From: Aliirhizobium smilacinae | GTDB taxonomy: Bacteria > Pseudomonadota > Alphaproteobacteria > Rhizobiales > Rhizobiaceae | Assembly: GCF_006335145.1 (NCBI RefSeq) | Contig: NZ_VDMN01000001.1 | Span: 682,001-746,000, forward strand | DNA: 64,000 nt | Direction of reading: 5' to 3' | In this document: positions 26,746-35,689 of the stretch, piece after piece | How positions within the stretch are numbered: the first letter of the stretch is position 1 | Layout of the letters: the number at the start of each line of letters is the position of its first letter | Notes under the pieces: model-generated | Seen by the model: the letters and a program-made list of their open reading frames with translations, nothing else | Told to the model about the DNA's origin: nothing | The model's database searches: none | Position numbers and translations under genes: made by a program

Positions 26746-27671
26746 TAGCGTTCTCCTCCTGCTCTAATCCGTGGATCCAAATAGAAATATGCAAGGTCGA
26801 CGCAGGTATTGATTGTGACCATCGAGACAGTCAGCAGCAAAATAAGAGCTTGGACGACAGGGAGATCCCGGTTCGCTACGGACGAGACCAACAGCTGGCC
26901 GATCCCGGGCCACGCGAAAATGGTTTCAATGACAACAGCGCCACTAACGAGGCCACCAAAGATTAGTCCAGCAATCGTGACCACAGGAATGGCAGCGTTA
27001 GGAAAGGCGTGTTGAACAAGAACGTCGAGGCGTGAGAGACCCCGCGATTCTGCCGCCAAGATGAATGGTTCCTGATGAATGTCGAGCAGCGCCGAGCGTG
27101 TAAAGCGCGCAAGGATCCCCGCGTATCCCGTGCCTATTGCCAATGCTGGTAAAAAAACATGGCCCAATGTCTCGCTGCCGGCACCCGGCGCGATTTGAAG
27201 CTTCATCACAAAAATCAGTGTCAGTAGGATGCCGAGACAAAAATTTGGCAGGCTAAAGCTGGCGGTCGCTAAGCTCAGGATAGTCCGGTCAATCCAACGG
27301 CGTTCAAAATGAGCTGCAAGCGCACCTGCAGGAATACCCACTGCAGCGCCAAATACAAAACTGGTGCCCATCAGCAGACCAGTTTTAGGAAGTCTTTCCA
27401 AAACGATCTCAGAAACTGCGCGACCATCTCGAAACGAAGTACCAAAGTCGACGAATGTCACCTTTTTGAGAAAGGTGAGGTATTGGAACCAAATCGATCG
27501 ATCCAGTCCAACCAGTTGATTGAAGTGATGAAGCGCATCCAATGGCGCGTCTTCCCCAAGCGCGCTCAGCGCTGGATTTCCCGACAGCCGCAAAATGATG
27601 AATACGAAGGTGACCGCAATCCAGATGGTGAGGAAAGCACGGAAGAGTTTAACCATCACAAAGGGGGTCAT
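26745..27671 (-). CDS. ABC transporter permease, DppB/OppB type
   Basis: A 308-aa permease with the usual N-terminal helix and periplasmic segment (RLSGNPALSALGEDAPLDALHH). Five further helices follow, plus the EAA loop LAAESRGLSRLDVLVQHAFPN and a GAVVIETIFAWPGIG stretch typical of DppB. It is translationally coupled to the downstream DppC-like gene. It acts in the cytoplasmic membrane as one half of the translocation pore. Confidence 0.9.
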   Translation of the reverse strand: MTPFVMVKLFRAFLTIWIAVTFVFIILRLSGNPALSALGEDAPLDALHHFNQLVGLDRSIWFQYLTFLKKVTFVDFGTSFRDGRAVSEIVLERLPKTGLLMGTSFVFGAAVGIPAGALAAHFERRWIDRTILSLATASFSLPNFCLGILLTLIFVMKLQIAPGAGSETLGHVFLPALAIGTGYAGILARFTRSALLDIHQEPFILAAESRGLSRLDVLVQHAFPNAAIPVVTIAGLIFGGLVSGAVVIETIFAWPGIGQLLVSSVANRDLPVVQALILLLTVSMVTINTCVDLAYFYLDPRIRAGGER

Positions 27672-27706
27672 TGCAACGAACCTTTGTTTCTCTTTAGGTT
27701 AGCGAG

Positions 27707-29623
27707 TTAAAGGGACATTAGACTCGCCGACGCAGCCGCTGAGGCTGCTTCGTTTGATCGAGCCAATTTGATTAGGTGTTTGGTATATTCGTGTTTTGGC
27801 GACACGAAGAGACGATCTGCGTGGTCGTATTCGACCATCGTCCCGGCTTTCATGACCGCGACGTTGTCCGCAATCGCTCGAACGGCCGCAAGATTGTGGC
27901 TAATGAATACGATGCCAACACCAGTCTCGTCGCGCAGTTGTAATAGAATATTAATAACGTTTGCCTGAACCGAGACATCCAGAGCCGAGGTCGGTTCGTC
28001 GCAAACGAGGAAGGCGGGGCGTAATGCGATAGCCCTTGCAATTGCCACCCGCTGCAACTGTCCTCCGCTCAGCTTAGAAGGTTTACAAACCATCTGTTCT
28101 TTGGTGATGCCGAGTTGAAGAAGCGCCTCTTGGGCTTTTGCTAAGCGTTCTGCTTTTGACAGCGCGCCTCTCGATATCAGTGGTTCGATCACATGCTCTA
28201 ATGCGGTCAGCCGGGGATCCAGACTGCTAGACGGGTTCTGATAAATGAGCTGCGCATGTCGCCAAAGTGGCAGGCGCGGAAAGTTCGGTGCATTTTCGGG
28301 GCAACCGACAACGCTGATTGTTCCGGTTGACGGTTTCATTGCGCCGACGATCAGGCGTCCAAGAGTTGTTTTCCCAGATCCGCTCTCTCCGACAATCCCA
28401 AGTATACTGCCGGGCTTTATGGTCAAAGATAACTTGCATAGCGCATGTTTTTCGTCTGCTGGGGTCATCCAGGTGCGCGCCAGCTTGTATGTTTTCGTGA
28501 CCTCAGACAGAACGAGAGTGGGTCCGCTCAAGCGTGATATCGATGAAGACGTTTTCGGTTGACCGAAATTTGTCGGCCCGAACGGTTCTTTCACCGGGTT
28601 ATGGCATAAAACGACGCGAGAATTTTTGGTCTCGCTTGCTGGCGCCGAAATCTCGCAAAGGTCAGTCTTGACGTGACACCTGGAGAGAAAGCCGCAAAGG
28701 CTGCTTCTGTTTTCCGGTGCAGGCACCTCCCCGGGGATAGGTAGAAGCGAAGCGCGCCGCGTGATTGATGGTCGCGTGTGCATCAAGCGCGATGTGTAGG
28801 GGTGTTTGGGCGCGCGTAAAACAGACGCCACCGAGCCGAACTCGACCAACCTTCCGGCATAAAGGACTGCAATCTGATCGCACACCCTCGCCAGAACGTC
28901 GAGATCATGGCTTACTAGGACGACCGCCATCTGCCTCAGTCGTGCAAGTTTTTGAAGCAGGACCAGGATTTGCTCCTGCACAGAGACATCGAGGCCGGTT
29001 GTTGGCTCATCTGCAATAAGAATTTCAGGCTCGCCGACCAACGCGAGTGCTATCATCACTCGTTGGTTTTGCCCTCCTGAAAGCTGATGGGGGTAAGATG
29101 AGAGATAAGACTCAGGATTGGGCAGGCCGACCTCTCCCAACAGCTCAATGGCTTTCGCGACGGCCTCTCTCTTCGTAAAATCGTGATGTTTGCGCAACGT
29201 TCCGACAAGCTGCCGGCCGATTGACATGATTGGATCTAGCTTCTCGGTCGGCTGCTGAAAGATAAAACCGACATCGGAACCTCGCATTCTGCGCTGGAGG
29301 TCAAGCGACTGCGGATCGCGCCCCGCGACGTTGATCCCCTTGAAAGTTGCCGTGCCTTGGCTCCAAGCACGCGAACCATTCAATGCCACGAGGCTTTTGA
29401 ACAGGAAGGATTTTCCGCTCCCGCTTTCCCCCGCTATCCCAACAATCGAGCCGGTCTCGATATCGAGATCGATGGGTCCCACAATCGGCCGATCGGCGCC
29501 ATTAATCACGGTCCCTGCCGTGTAGGATCTCAATGATAAGAGTGGTGTCGGAGCGGTATGATCCCTGCCACTCCTTACTATCACGCGGCTTTGGGTGATA
29601 CAGGTTGATGAGACTTGCATCAT
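27707..29623 (-). CDS. Fused double ATPase of a peptide-type ABC transporter (DppD-DppF)
   Basis: A 638-aa tandem ABC protein starting at the ATG at 29623, 2 nt after the binding-protein stop. Each half has a full nucleotide-binding domain. First half: Walker A GESGSGKSFLF, signature LSGGQNQRVMIA, Walker B ILIADEPTT. Second half: Walker A GESGSGKTTLG, signature LSGGQLQRVAIA, Walker B LVCDEPTS. An oligopeptide C-terminal domain with a Cys-rich stretch (CGFLSRCHVKTDLCE) separates them. Fused DppDF forms are known (for example YejF, GsiA). It energises uptake through the two permeases encoded next. Confidence 0.92.
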   Translation of the reverse strand: MMQVSSTCITQSRVIVRSGRDHTAPTPLLSLRSYTAGTVINGADRPIVGPIDLDIETGSIVGIAGESGSGKSFLFKSLVALNGSRAWSQGTATFKGINVAGRDPQSLDLQRRMRGSDVGFIFQQPTEKLDPIMSIGRQLVGTLRKHHDFTKREAVAKAIELLGEVGLPNPESYLSSYPHQLSGGQNQRVMIALALVGEPEILIADEPTTGLDVSVQEQILVLLQKLARLRQMAVVLVSHDLDVLARVCDQIAVLYAGRLVEFGSVASVLRAPKHPYTSRLMHTRPSITRRASLLPIPGEVPAPENRSSLCGFLSRCHVKTDLCEISAPASETKNSRVVLCHNPVKEPFGPTNFGQPKTSSSISRLSGPTLVLSEVTKTYKLARTWMTPADEKHALCKLSLTIKPGSILGIVGESGSGKTTLGRLIVGAMKPSTGTISVVGCPENAPNFPRLPLWRHAQLIYQNPSSSLDPRLTALEHVIEPLISRGALSKAERLAKAQEALLQLGITKEQMVCKPSKLSGGQLQRVAIARAIALRPAFLVCDEPTSALDVSVQANVINILLQLRDETGVGIVFISHNLAAVRAIADNVAVMKAGTMVEYDHADRLFVSPKHEYTKHLIKLARSNEAASAAASASLMSL

Positions 29624-29625
29624 GT

Positions 29626-31224
29626 TCAATTCGTTCCGAAAGATAGCTTTGACGGACGGAAATCCATATCGAAAGACGGCGGAGCAGACCAATTTATCGA
29701 TCGGGTTTTGCCGTAGAAGTTGGCGTTTTGATAGAGGATCACGCCGGGAGCCTCCTCATCCCACCAGTCCAGCACACGGCTGAATGCAGCCTTGCGCTCG
29801 CTCACATCGAACGACGTCTTGATGGTCGCCACATCGGCGAAAAATCCCGCAGTTTTGACGTTGGTTAATATTCCCCTTTTTTCTTCATTAGAGCCTGGGC
29901 CCCAGTTTCGTAAAATTCCGCCCAGTGGATCAGGGTATTGCATGCTGTTGGAATAGGCGCGCAGTGCGCCCCACATTTCGTCCGAGTTTTCCTTCACCTC
30001 AATTTTCAAATTTATCCCCGCATCGAGGCACATTGCCGCGGCAGCTTCGGCCGTGGAAATCTCATTGGGATAATAGTTGGCGCGAATTCGAAGGGGCAGC
30101 GGTTCGCCTTTGTAGCCTGCCTCGCGCGCAAGAATTGCGGCTCGCTCTGGGTCATAAGACGGTCCAGGGTGATCTTCGATGAAAAGATCCTTGAATGCGC
30201 CGTACTGATTTCCGTTTGGAACAACTGTTCGCCCGGACCAGAGTCCATCAACGATCTGCTTGCGGTCTATGCATAGATTGATGGCTTGGCGAATGCGTTT
30301 ATCCTTATATAATTCATTCTTTGTATCAAAGACATAGAGGAGGATATTGTTGACAGGTCCTCCGGTGACTTCGAGTGCGCCATGACGTTCTACCTGTGCC
30401 AGCTGATCCGGAGGCAGGTTGGTTACGATATCGTAGTCTCCACTCACCAGCCCCGCGAGACGGCTCGCCACTTCTGGCACGACTTGCCATCTGATCTGCG
30501 CAACCGGTGGAGGCCCACCCCAATAGGCATTGTTTGCTCTCAAAATAATCGCATCGCCCGAGCGGAACTCCGCGACTGAATAAGGGCCAGTTCCGACTGG
30601 CGCGCGCGACCAGGCATCAAGGCTTTTCGATCGACGGAAAGCACTTCGACTAATGATCGAGCCTGTACTGTGGGCTAGCCTATATTCGAGGACGTGGTCA
30701 GGCTGATCCGTAGTCACTCGAACCTCGAAATCATTGGTTTTTGTGAAGGTCACTCCCTGCCAGTAGACCTTCATTGCGCCTGGCCATGTATCGGTCAAAA
30801 TACGCGCAGGATCGAAGGTGAACACGACGTCGTCGGCGGTAAAATCTGAGCCGTCTTGGAACTTCACGCCCTGGCGCAGGTGGAGGACCAGAGTGTTCGG
30901 ACTGACCCGCGTCCAGGACTCTGCAAGGCCCGGCTGCAACTGATAGTTTTGGGACGGGTCTGCGACGATCAGCGTGTCGAAAATATTGGCAATGATTGGA
31001 TTGCCAACGTTGGAAACTTCCCGTTGCGGATCCAGCGTTCCCGGCTCACCGGTTACAGCTATCCGCAGAATACGGTCCGCTTGCGACGCCTGCACGTCTA
31101 TTCCAGCAAAACCTACAATAGTAACGGTAGCCAACGCGACGCAAGCCAAGCTGCGAGGTGAGGCAGTGGGCCTTTGACGAGCGCCTCGCTCACCCACAAA
31201 ATTACGAAAAAACCAACTCATCAT
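29626..31224 (-). CDS. Family 5 periplasmic solute-binding protein
   Basis: A 532-aa binding protein (SBP_bac_5). The N-terminal export signal has a long basic n-region, then ACVALATVTIVGFAGIDVQA. The mature chain starts LRIAVTGEPGTLDPQ, with NIFDTLIV, GLAESW and the FTADDVVFTF block characteristic of the Dpp/Opp family. It delivers peptide-like or opine-like ligands to the importer encoded downstream. GAGGATG lies upstream of the ATG. Substrate is not predictable from sequence; linkage to pepM genes suggests a phosphonate-containing peptide or conjugate as one possibility. Confidence 0.9.
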   Translation of the reverse strand: MMSWFFRNFVGERGARQRPTASPRSLACVALATVTIVGFAGIDVQASQADRILRIAVTGEPGTLDPQREVSNVGNPIIANIFDTLIVADPSQNYQLQPGLAESWTRVSPNTLVLHLRQGVKFQDGSDFTADDVVFTFDPARILTDTWPGAMKVYWQGVTFTKTNDFEVRVTTDQPDHVLEYRLAHSTGSIISRSAFRRSKSLDAWSRAPVGTGPYSVAEFRSGDAIILRANNAYWGGPPPVAQIRWQVVPEVASRLAGLVSGDYDIVTNLPPDQLAQVERHGALEVTGGPVNNILLYVFDTKNELYKDKRIRQAINLCIDRKQIVDGLWSGRTVVPNGNQYGAFKDLFIEDHPGPSYDPERAAILAREAGYKGEPLPLRIRANYYPNEISTAEAAAAMCLDAGINLKIEVKENSDEMWGALRAYSNSMQYPDPLGGILRNWGPGSNEEKRGILTNVKTAGFFADVATIKTSFDVSERKAAFSRVLDWWDEEAPGVILYQNANFYGKTRSINWSAPPSFDMDFRPSKLSFGTN

Positions 31225-31539
31225 GTGGAGACATCCTCACGTTGATTTACCGCCGAACTTTCACCATAGGTGGATGACGTACATGTGACAATTTGAGGCT
31301 TTATGAGGGTTTTCGAGGTTTTCACTCGGACCATGCCTGGAGCAGGCTTCAATCTTGTCGGCGTCAATCTCGCCTTGGGACGCCTCCCTGACGCGTCCAA
31401 CGGGATCATAGTGCGTGAGGCAAACGCAGGAGACTTGAACACTTCCGGCGGAAATGAGTGCAAAGCTAATGAGCCGTTTTCATTGAGGAAACGCGATTGA
31501 GCGCACACATCGCAGCGCGACACGGTCGTCTAGATGTAT
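31225..31539. other. Gap between the GNAT and binding-protein genes
   Basis: 315 bp. A minus-strand 100-codon frame (GTG at 31523) ends with an ATGA overlap on the binding-protein start, and a 65-codon plus-strand frame at 31303 also looks protein-like. Neither has family resemblance and they oppose each other, so I leave both uncalled. Confidence 0.35.
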
Positions 31540-32145
31540 CTAGGAAACTGACTGACGCAGCCGCTCCAAGAGCTTGCTTGCTACCTCCGGCCATTCTGCG
31601 GAGAGTATACTGCCAACCGCCAAGTCCACTGCTTGTTCGCCGCGCCCTTGCCAATTTTGTCTTAAAATCCCCTCGTGGACCATGCCTATGGTTTTCATAA
31701 AATTACGGTTTCTTGAATTCCCACAGTGGATGCGAACCTCGCACCGGTTGATCGAGAGATCTTCAAACAAGTATCGCAGGACGAGATAGGTAAGCTCACT
31801 ATTGGCGCCAGTGCCCCAGAATTGAGGATTTAACCACGTTGTGCCCAGCCCAACACGGCAATGAGGGATGGAAATATTCTTGAACCCTGTCGAACCGATA
31901 GACTTGTTCGTTTTGTCTAAAATTACGGCGAATGCGACGAGGTTTCGCTGATGCTGAAGTTCAAGCGTGCTGGCAAACCATGAGTTAAATCCTTGGCTAG
32001 TCGAGCCATCGGCTGCCAGGTATTGCCATATGCGCTCATCCGCGGCAGCGCGTGCCAGATCTTCAAAATGATCTTCGCGCAATTGCTCTAGACGCAAAAA
32101 ATGCCCCTTCAAAAGGGTTAAGCCACTCGCGAAGGGATTTAACAT
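31540..32145 (-). CDS. GNAT-family N-acetyltransferase (RimJ/RimL-like)
   Basis: A 201-aa acyl-CoA N-acyltransferase from the ATG at 32145, which has GAGGATTT upstream and overlaps the stop of the preceding gene by 7 nt. Motifs include RLEQLREDHFEDL at the N-terminus, GSTGFKNIS, the LGTTWLNPQFWGTGANSEL acetyl-CoA-binding region and EVRIHCGNSRNRNFMKTIGMVHEG. RimJ/RimL-like enzymes acetylate amino groups, including those of amino acids and antibiotics. In this operon it may N-acylate an aminophosphonate for activation or self-protection; this is inferred from context only. Confidence 0.85.
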   Translation of the reverse strand: MLNPFASGLTLLKGHFLRLEQLREDHFEDLARAAADERIWQYLAADGSTSQGFNSWFASTLELQHQRNLVAFAVILDKTNKSIGSTGFKNISIPHCRVGLGTTWLNPQFWGTGANSELTYLVLRYLFEDLSINRCEVRIHCGNSRNRNFMKTIGMVHEGILRQNWQGRGEQAVDLAVGSILSAEWPEVASKLLERLRQSVS

Positions 32146-32846
32146 GGAAATCCTCGTGTGTTGCAACCGTCGAGGTGTCTGGCCAGCGGTCGCTTTGCGT
32201 TATCGTCCTGGAGCCGAGCAGCGATTAGAGGAACCAGTATGTCTGCAGGAACTTCCTCGCGCTGCAAGATGCTAACGACTTTTGAGCGGAAGATTTCGGA
32301 CGAAAATTTTACGAGAAAACCGCCTGTGACTGGCGGGATGTCGAACTCGCTAGCATCACATGAACCGACACACGCCTCCAGGCCGTCCGCACGGGCCTTG
32401 CGAAGGAGGCGCCGGTGAGATGGATCATAATCTGCGAGGATTTCGACATCTCTGGGTGAAGACATCAATCGTGCAAGGATACGCTCAGAAACCGGAAAGC
32501 CTGCGGATATAAAAAGCACACCCGAAGTAGCGTCGTCGCATTGTGTATTGATAGCGTGCTCGTATCTCCGACGAGCGGTAATTTTCGTCTCTAGCAAATA
32601 GGTGAGTTCTATCCCCGAAAAACGGCGACCGCAGTAAGCTGCGATCAGCTCCCTGCTTTTGCTGACGATCACCGTAACTGATCTTAGATCGAGCTTCGCC
32701 AGCAAGTGCAGAAGGTTAAGGGTGTTGTCGATGACAGCGATTGGAATTCCGTCAGCGCTATCTGGACGACTAATCCACATCTCAGAAGCGACGAGATAGA
32801 TTGTCGGCTTGCATGCGGTTAGCCCCTGTCTTTTATCCCTGTCCAT
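32139..32846 (-). CDS. Degenerate nucleotidyltransferase paralogue in the phosphonate operon
   Basis: A 235-aa protein. Residues about 35-90 (AVIDNTLNLLHLLAKLDLRSVTVIV, with CGRRFSGIELTYLLE after it) align by eye with residues 38-85 of the nucleotidyltransferase at 33624 (LHNALRNLEAVGVRQATIVV and CGSRFGSVDIDYIES). The catalytic N-terminal glycine loop (LAAGIGSRLRP) and the GD metal motif are missing or changed, so catalysis is unlikely. Its start lies 2 nt after the 47-codon small gene, and its end overlaps the GNAT gene. It may be a non-catalytic partner subunit or a diverged sugar/phosphonate-binding protein. Annotation pipelines would probably call it hypothetical. Confidence 0.7.
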   Translation of the reverse strand: MDRDKRQGLTACKPTIYLVASEMWISRPDSADGIPIAVIDNTLNLLHLLAKLDLRSVTVIVSKSRELIAAYCGRRFSGIELTYLLETKITARRRYEHAINTQCDDATSGVLFISAGFPVSERILARLMSSPRDVEILADYDPSHRRLLRKARADGLEACVGSCDASEFDIPPVTGGFLVKFSSEIFRSKVVSILQREEVPADILVPLIAARLQDDNAKRPLARHLDGCNTRGFPC

Positions 32847-32848
32847 TG

Positions 32849-32992
32849 CTATCGGCCCAAACAGCGGTGGATGACAGCCAAGACCGGTGACTGAAGCTGA
32901 CCTGGTGGTTCAACGCGTTCATAACGAAGTCGCGGCATGTCCAATACAGACCAGCGTTCTTGACGCAAATGCATAATCGAACGACTGAACAT
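32849..32992 (-). CDS. 47-aa translationally coupled small protein
   Basis: A 48-codon frame that begins inside the stop of the CDP-alcohol phosphatidyltransferase gene (TGATG) with AAGGGGAGG about 6 nt upstream. It ends 2 nt before the start of the next gene. This head-to-tail packing argues it is a genuine gene. The product is basic with no membrane helix (MFSRSIMHLRQER at the start, PPGQLQSPVLAVIHRCLGR at the end). I do not recognise a family. Confidence 0.6.
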   Translation of the reverse strand: MFSRSIMHLRQERWSVLDMPRLRYERVEPPGQLQSPVLAVIHRCLGR

Positions 32993-33600
32993 CAGGCGCC
33001 TCCCCTTTGCATCAGGACCGCCGATGCAACGACAGCAAAAATAGTGATCCCCAAATACATGGCTCGGTTTGGAGACGGTACTCGGACTGAGGCAACATGG
33101 GCCGCGCTTAGCAGTGCGAACACGATGTTGGTTATCCAAAGGAACGCTTGGTCCGATAACAAAGGCTGAGCAAGAACCAGCACCGCCATAAATGGCATGT
33201 CATACGATAGCGGGACGCCATAAAACCGGCCATCATCCGATTTGCCGAAGTTTGCGAAATAGCTCAAACGCACGACACCAGCGAGGAGTAATGCTGAGGC
33301 GACGAAAAATGCAATGATAGAAGCGCCGTTGATTTGAATGAGAATGATTGCGGGTAAAACCGCGCCATAGATGACATCGCCAAAGCCATCGAGGCTTTTT
33401 CCCATTTTTGCCATGTTGGGCTTGCGATTATTCGTTCTACTCGCAACCACACCATCAAGATGGTCAGCGAGAACAGCCCATAGTCCGGCGCAAACGGCCA
33501 GTTCGATGTTGCCAGCCAATACAAGATAAAGAGCTAATGACGAACAAAGCAGACCCACTGCCGTGATGGCGTTGGCCGGGTCAACGAGATAGCGAAGCAC
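32992..33600 (-). CDS. CDP-alcohol phosphatidyltransferase family membrane enzyme
   Basis: A 202-aa integral membrane protein. I chose the GTG at 33600 because GGGAGAAA lies just upstream; a TTG at 33630 is possible. The CDP-AP signature is visible as DHLDGVVASR followed by GKSLDGFGD, close to DGxxAR...GxxxDxxxD but with one extra residue before the Arg. About six hydrophobic helices follow. The family transfers a phosphoalcohol from CDP to a second alcohol to make phospholipids. Next to a cytidylyltransferase-like gene and pepM, it probably joins a CMP-activated phosphonate to a lipid alcohol, or a CDP-lipid to a phosphonate-bearing alcohol. Confidence 0.82.
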   Translation of the reverse strand: MLRYLVDPANAITAVGLLCSSLALYLVLAGNIELAVCAGLWAVLADHLDGVVASRTNNRKPNMAKMGKSLDGFGDVIYGAVLPAIILIQINGASIIAFFVASALLLAGVVRLSYFANFGKSDDGRFYGVPLSYDMPFMAVLVLAQPLLSDQAFLWITNIVFALLSAAHVASVRVPSPNRAMYLGITIFAVVASAVLMQRGGA

Positions 33601-33623
33601 AACACTTTCTCCCTTCCGTTGCT

Positions 33624-34403
33624 TCAGCAAGCAACCTCACGCGTGCGGGCGAAGATCGCCTCCGCTAGATTGAGATCTGCCTCATTGTCGATTTCACACC
33701 ATTTCAGATCGTCACATCTGGCTGCTGCGATTTGCAAACCGCTCAGCCTGATGAGGTTTGAAAGCAATTCCTCGGTGTAGGACTTCACCGCTCCCGCATT
33801 GATCATTTCGCTCAGGTGGGGAACGATCAGGTGCCGAAGATCCCGGCCGCCAAGGCGCAACAGGTTCATCGTCTTAAACAGCGGAGGCGATCCGTCGGAC
33901 AGGTTTTCCGCGGTTTGCTTCATGCGGACTTCAGCGATGTAACCGGTTTCAGTCAGGACGACCGCGGACCCCTCCATGGTCGAGGTAAACGGGGCGACGG
34001 CTGCGACATTGGGTGCCTCACCGCGATTGATGTAGCAAAGCACGTCCTTTTCGAAAAACACGTCCCCTTCGAGAAGATATGTGTCCCCACGCATAAGGGC
34101 TTCACGCGCGAGCCACAGGGAATAGGCACTGCCGGTTCGGTCGAAGACTTCGGATTCGATGTAATCAATATCGACGGAGCCGAAACGAGATCCGCAGGAC
34201 AATTGGATGATCTCCTTGCGGTAGCCGACAACGATCGTTGCCTGTCGTACCCCCACTGCCTCCAAATTTCTCAAGGCGTTATGAAGGACTGGCGTGCCGT
34301 TGACTTCGATCATCGGCTTCGGCCGCAGGTCCGTGAGCGGGCGCAGGCGAGAGCCAATACCCGCGGCAAGGATCACCGCTTTATCGGGAGCAAATGCTGA
34401 CAT
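33624..34403 (-). CDS. Cytidylyltransferase-like NTP transferase (PntC/LicC type)
   Basis: A 259-aa nucleotidyltransferase. The active-site loop is VILAAGIGSRLRPLTDLRPKP (split here as residues 10-19 and 20-30), with metal-binding LEGDV near residue 111-115 and SEVFDRTGSAYSL mid-chain. It resembles choline-phosphate cytidylyltransferases (LicC) and the phosphonate-specific PntC enzymes, which make CMP-phosphonates in pepM clusters. Its stop lies about 24 nt before the CDP-alcohol phosphatidyltransferase gene. Together they form an activation and transfer pair for building phosphonolipids or phosphonoglycans. The nucleotide is inferred to be CTP from family and context, not proven. Confidence 0.83.
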   Translation of the reverse strand: MSAFAPDKAVILAAGIGSRLRPLTDLRPKPMIEVNGTPVLHNALRNLEAVGVRQATIVVGYRKEIIQLSCGSRFGSVDIDYIESEVFDRTGSAYSLWLAREALMRGDTYLLEGDVFFEKDVLCYINRGEAPNVAAVAPFTSTMEGSAVVLTETGYIAEVRMKQTAENLSDGSPPLFKTMNLLRLGGRDLRHLIVPHLSEMINAGAVKSYTEELLSNLIRLSGLQIAAARCDDLKWCEIDNEADLNLAEAIFARTREVAC

Positions 34404-34420
34404 GGCGAAATCTCTCTGTT

Positions 34421-35638
34421 TCAGATCATCGGATCGCGTTGGGATGCCCAGTTCCAGGTGTTGAGGACATGGACGAGCCGTGTAAGCCCACGCTCGAGCA
34501 TGTCTGGCGGAATGCCGTAGGAAAGCCTCAGGCCCACAGGATCGCCAAAGGCCGAACCTGGAACACCGGCGACGCCCGCTCTAACAAGCAGTGCTGCAGC
34601 TACGTCATCGACGGACACTGGTGGATCGTTCAGGGCATCCGGCGAGAGCAAGTCGGACAGATCGAGGTAGAAGTAAAAACCGCCCTGTGCTTGAGGCAAA
34701 GAGAGATGCTGAAGTCCACCGAGCACCGATAGTCCCAGTTGCCTTGCAGCGGCGACCTGCGCATGGAGCCGTGTTTCAAACGAACCGTCGCCTTCTCGAA
34801 GATGATGCAGCACGGCGTATTGCGCCACGACATTGGGATTGGAGGTGGTGTGTGACTGCAGGGCCTTCACGGCAGAGATGAGGTCCTGAGGTGCTGCAAG
34901 ATATCCGATACGCCACCCGGTCAGGGCGAGGCTCTTCGAGAACGCATTGACAATAACTGTCCTGCCGCGAACTTCTGGAACGAGAGAGACGATCGGATGA
35001 TGGCAACGATCGCCATGGATGAACGAACCGTAGCATTCGTCAAAGATGATCCAGAAATCGTGTTTTATCGCGAGCTGGGCAATGGCTTTGAGGGTTTGCG
35101 CGTCATAAACAGCGCCGGTTGGGTTATTGGGCGTATTGATGATGATGGCACGCGTGAGCGGCGTTATGGCCCGCTCGATATCTTCAATTTTCGGCACATA
35201 GCCGTTTGCCCGTGTGTCGACCAATACCGGTGTTCCGCCGGCAATGCGAACCTGGGCTGGAAATGTCGTCCAGTAAGGTGCGGGAATGATGACCTGGTCG
35301 CCCGGGTTGATGAGCGTCATAGCCACGTTAAAAAGCGCCTGCTTGGCACCACTGGTGACCGCTATTTCATCTATGCGCCAGAGCTGACCGGTCTCGACGG
35401 CAACCTTGCGCGCCAGCGCTTCGCGCAAATCGGGGGTGCCGAGCGTATCGGTATAGCGGTTGAGCCCTTGCCCGATTGCTTCGATTGCACCGCGTTGAAT
35501 GGTCGGCGCAAGATCACTCCAGATTTCTCCGGCCGTCAGATCAACAATCTCCATCCCGGCATCTGCAGCAGCCTTTGCTGCCGCACGGGCGGCAGCTGTC
35601 CCCGATGATTTGAACAGATTTGTCCGTTGCGCAAACAT
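34421..35638 (-). CDS. Class I aminotransferase (aspartate-like), probable phosphonate amination
   Basis: A 405-aa PLP enzyme of fold type I, AspC-like subgroup. Visible features: GEIWSDLAPTIQ, YTDTLGTPDLREALA, VTSGAKQALF, NTPNNPTGAVY, and the PLP-lysine K235 in NAFSKSLALTGWRIGY. A strong GGGGAGG ribosome site precedes the ATG. Standard 2-aminoethylphosphonate transaminases belong to a different class V-like group, so this enzyme more likely transaminates phosphonopyruvate to phosphonoalanine, or an aldehyde formed elsewhere. It lies 51 nt downstream of pepM and 17 nt upstream of the cytidylyltransferase gene. Confidence 0.87.
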   Translation of the reverse strand: MFAQRTNLFKSSGTAAARAAAKAAADAGMEIVDLTAGEIWSDLAPTIQRGAIEAIGQGLNRYTDTLGTPDLREALARKVAVETGQLWRIDEIAVTSGAKQALFNVAMTLINPGDQVIIPAPYWTTFPAQVRIAGGTPVLVDTRANGYVPKIEDIERAITPLTRAIIINTPNNPTGAVYDAQTLKAIAQLAIKHDFWIIFDECYGSFIHGDRCHHPIVSLVPEVRGRTVIVNAFSKSLALTGWRIGYLAAPQDLISAVKALQSHTTSNPNVVAQYAVLHHLREGDGSFETRLHAQVAAARQLGLSVLGGLQHLSLPQAQGGFYFYLDLSDLLSPDALNDPPVSVDDVAAALLVRAGVAGVPGSAFGDPVGLRLSYGIPPDMLERGLTRLVHVLNTWNWASQRDPMI

Positions 35639-35689
35639 GTGCGCCCTCCCCGATTGTCGTTTCGATGATGCGGGATCGTTAAAGCAACG

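Noticed and set aside
31221..31523. 100-codon minus-strand frame ending in ATGA overlap with the binding-protein start
   Set aside because: The overlap is suggestive, but the composition is not protein-like, there is no ribosome site at its GTG, and an opposing frame looks equally good.
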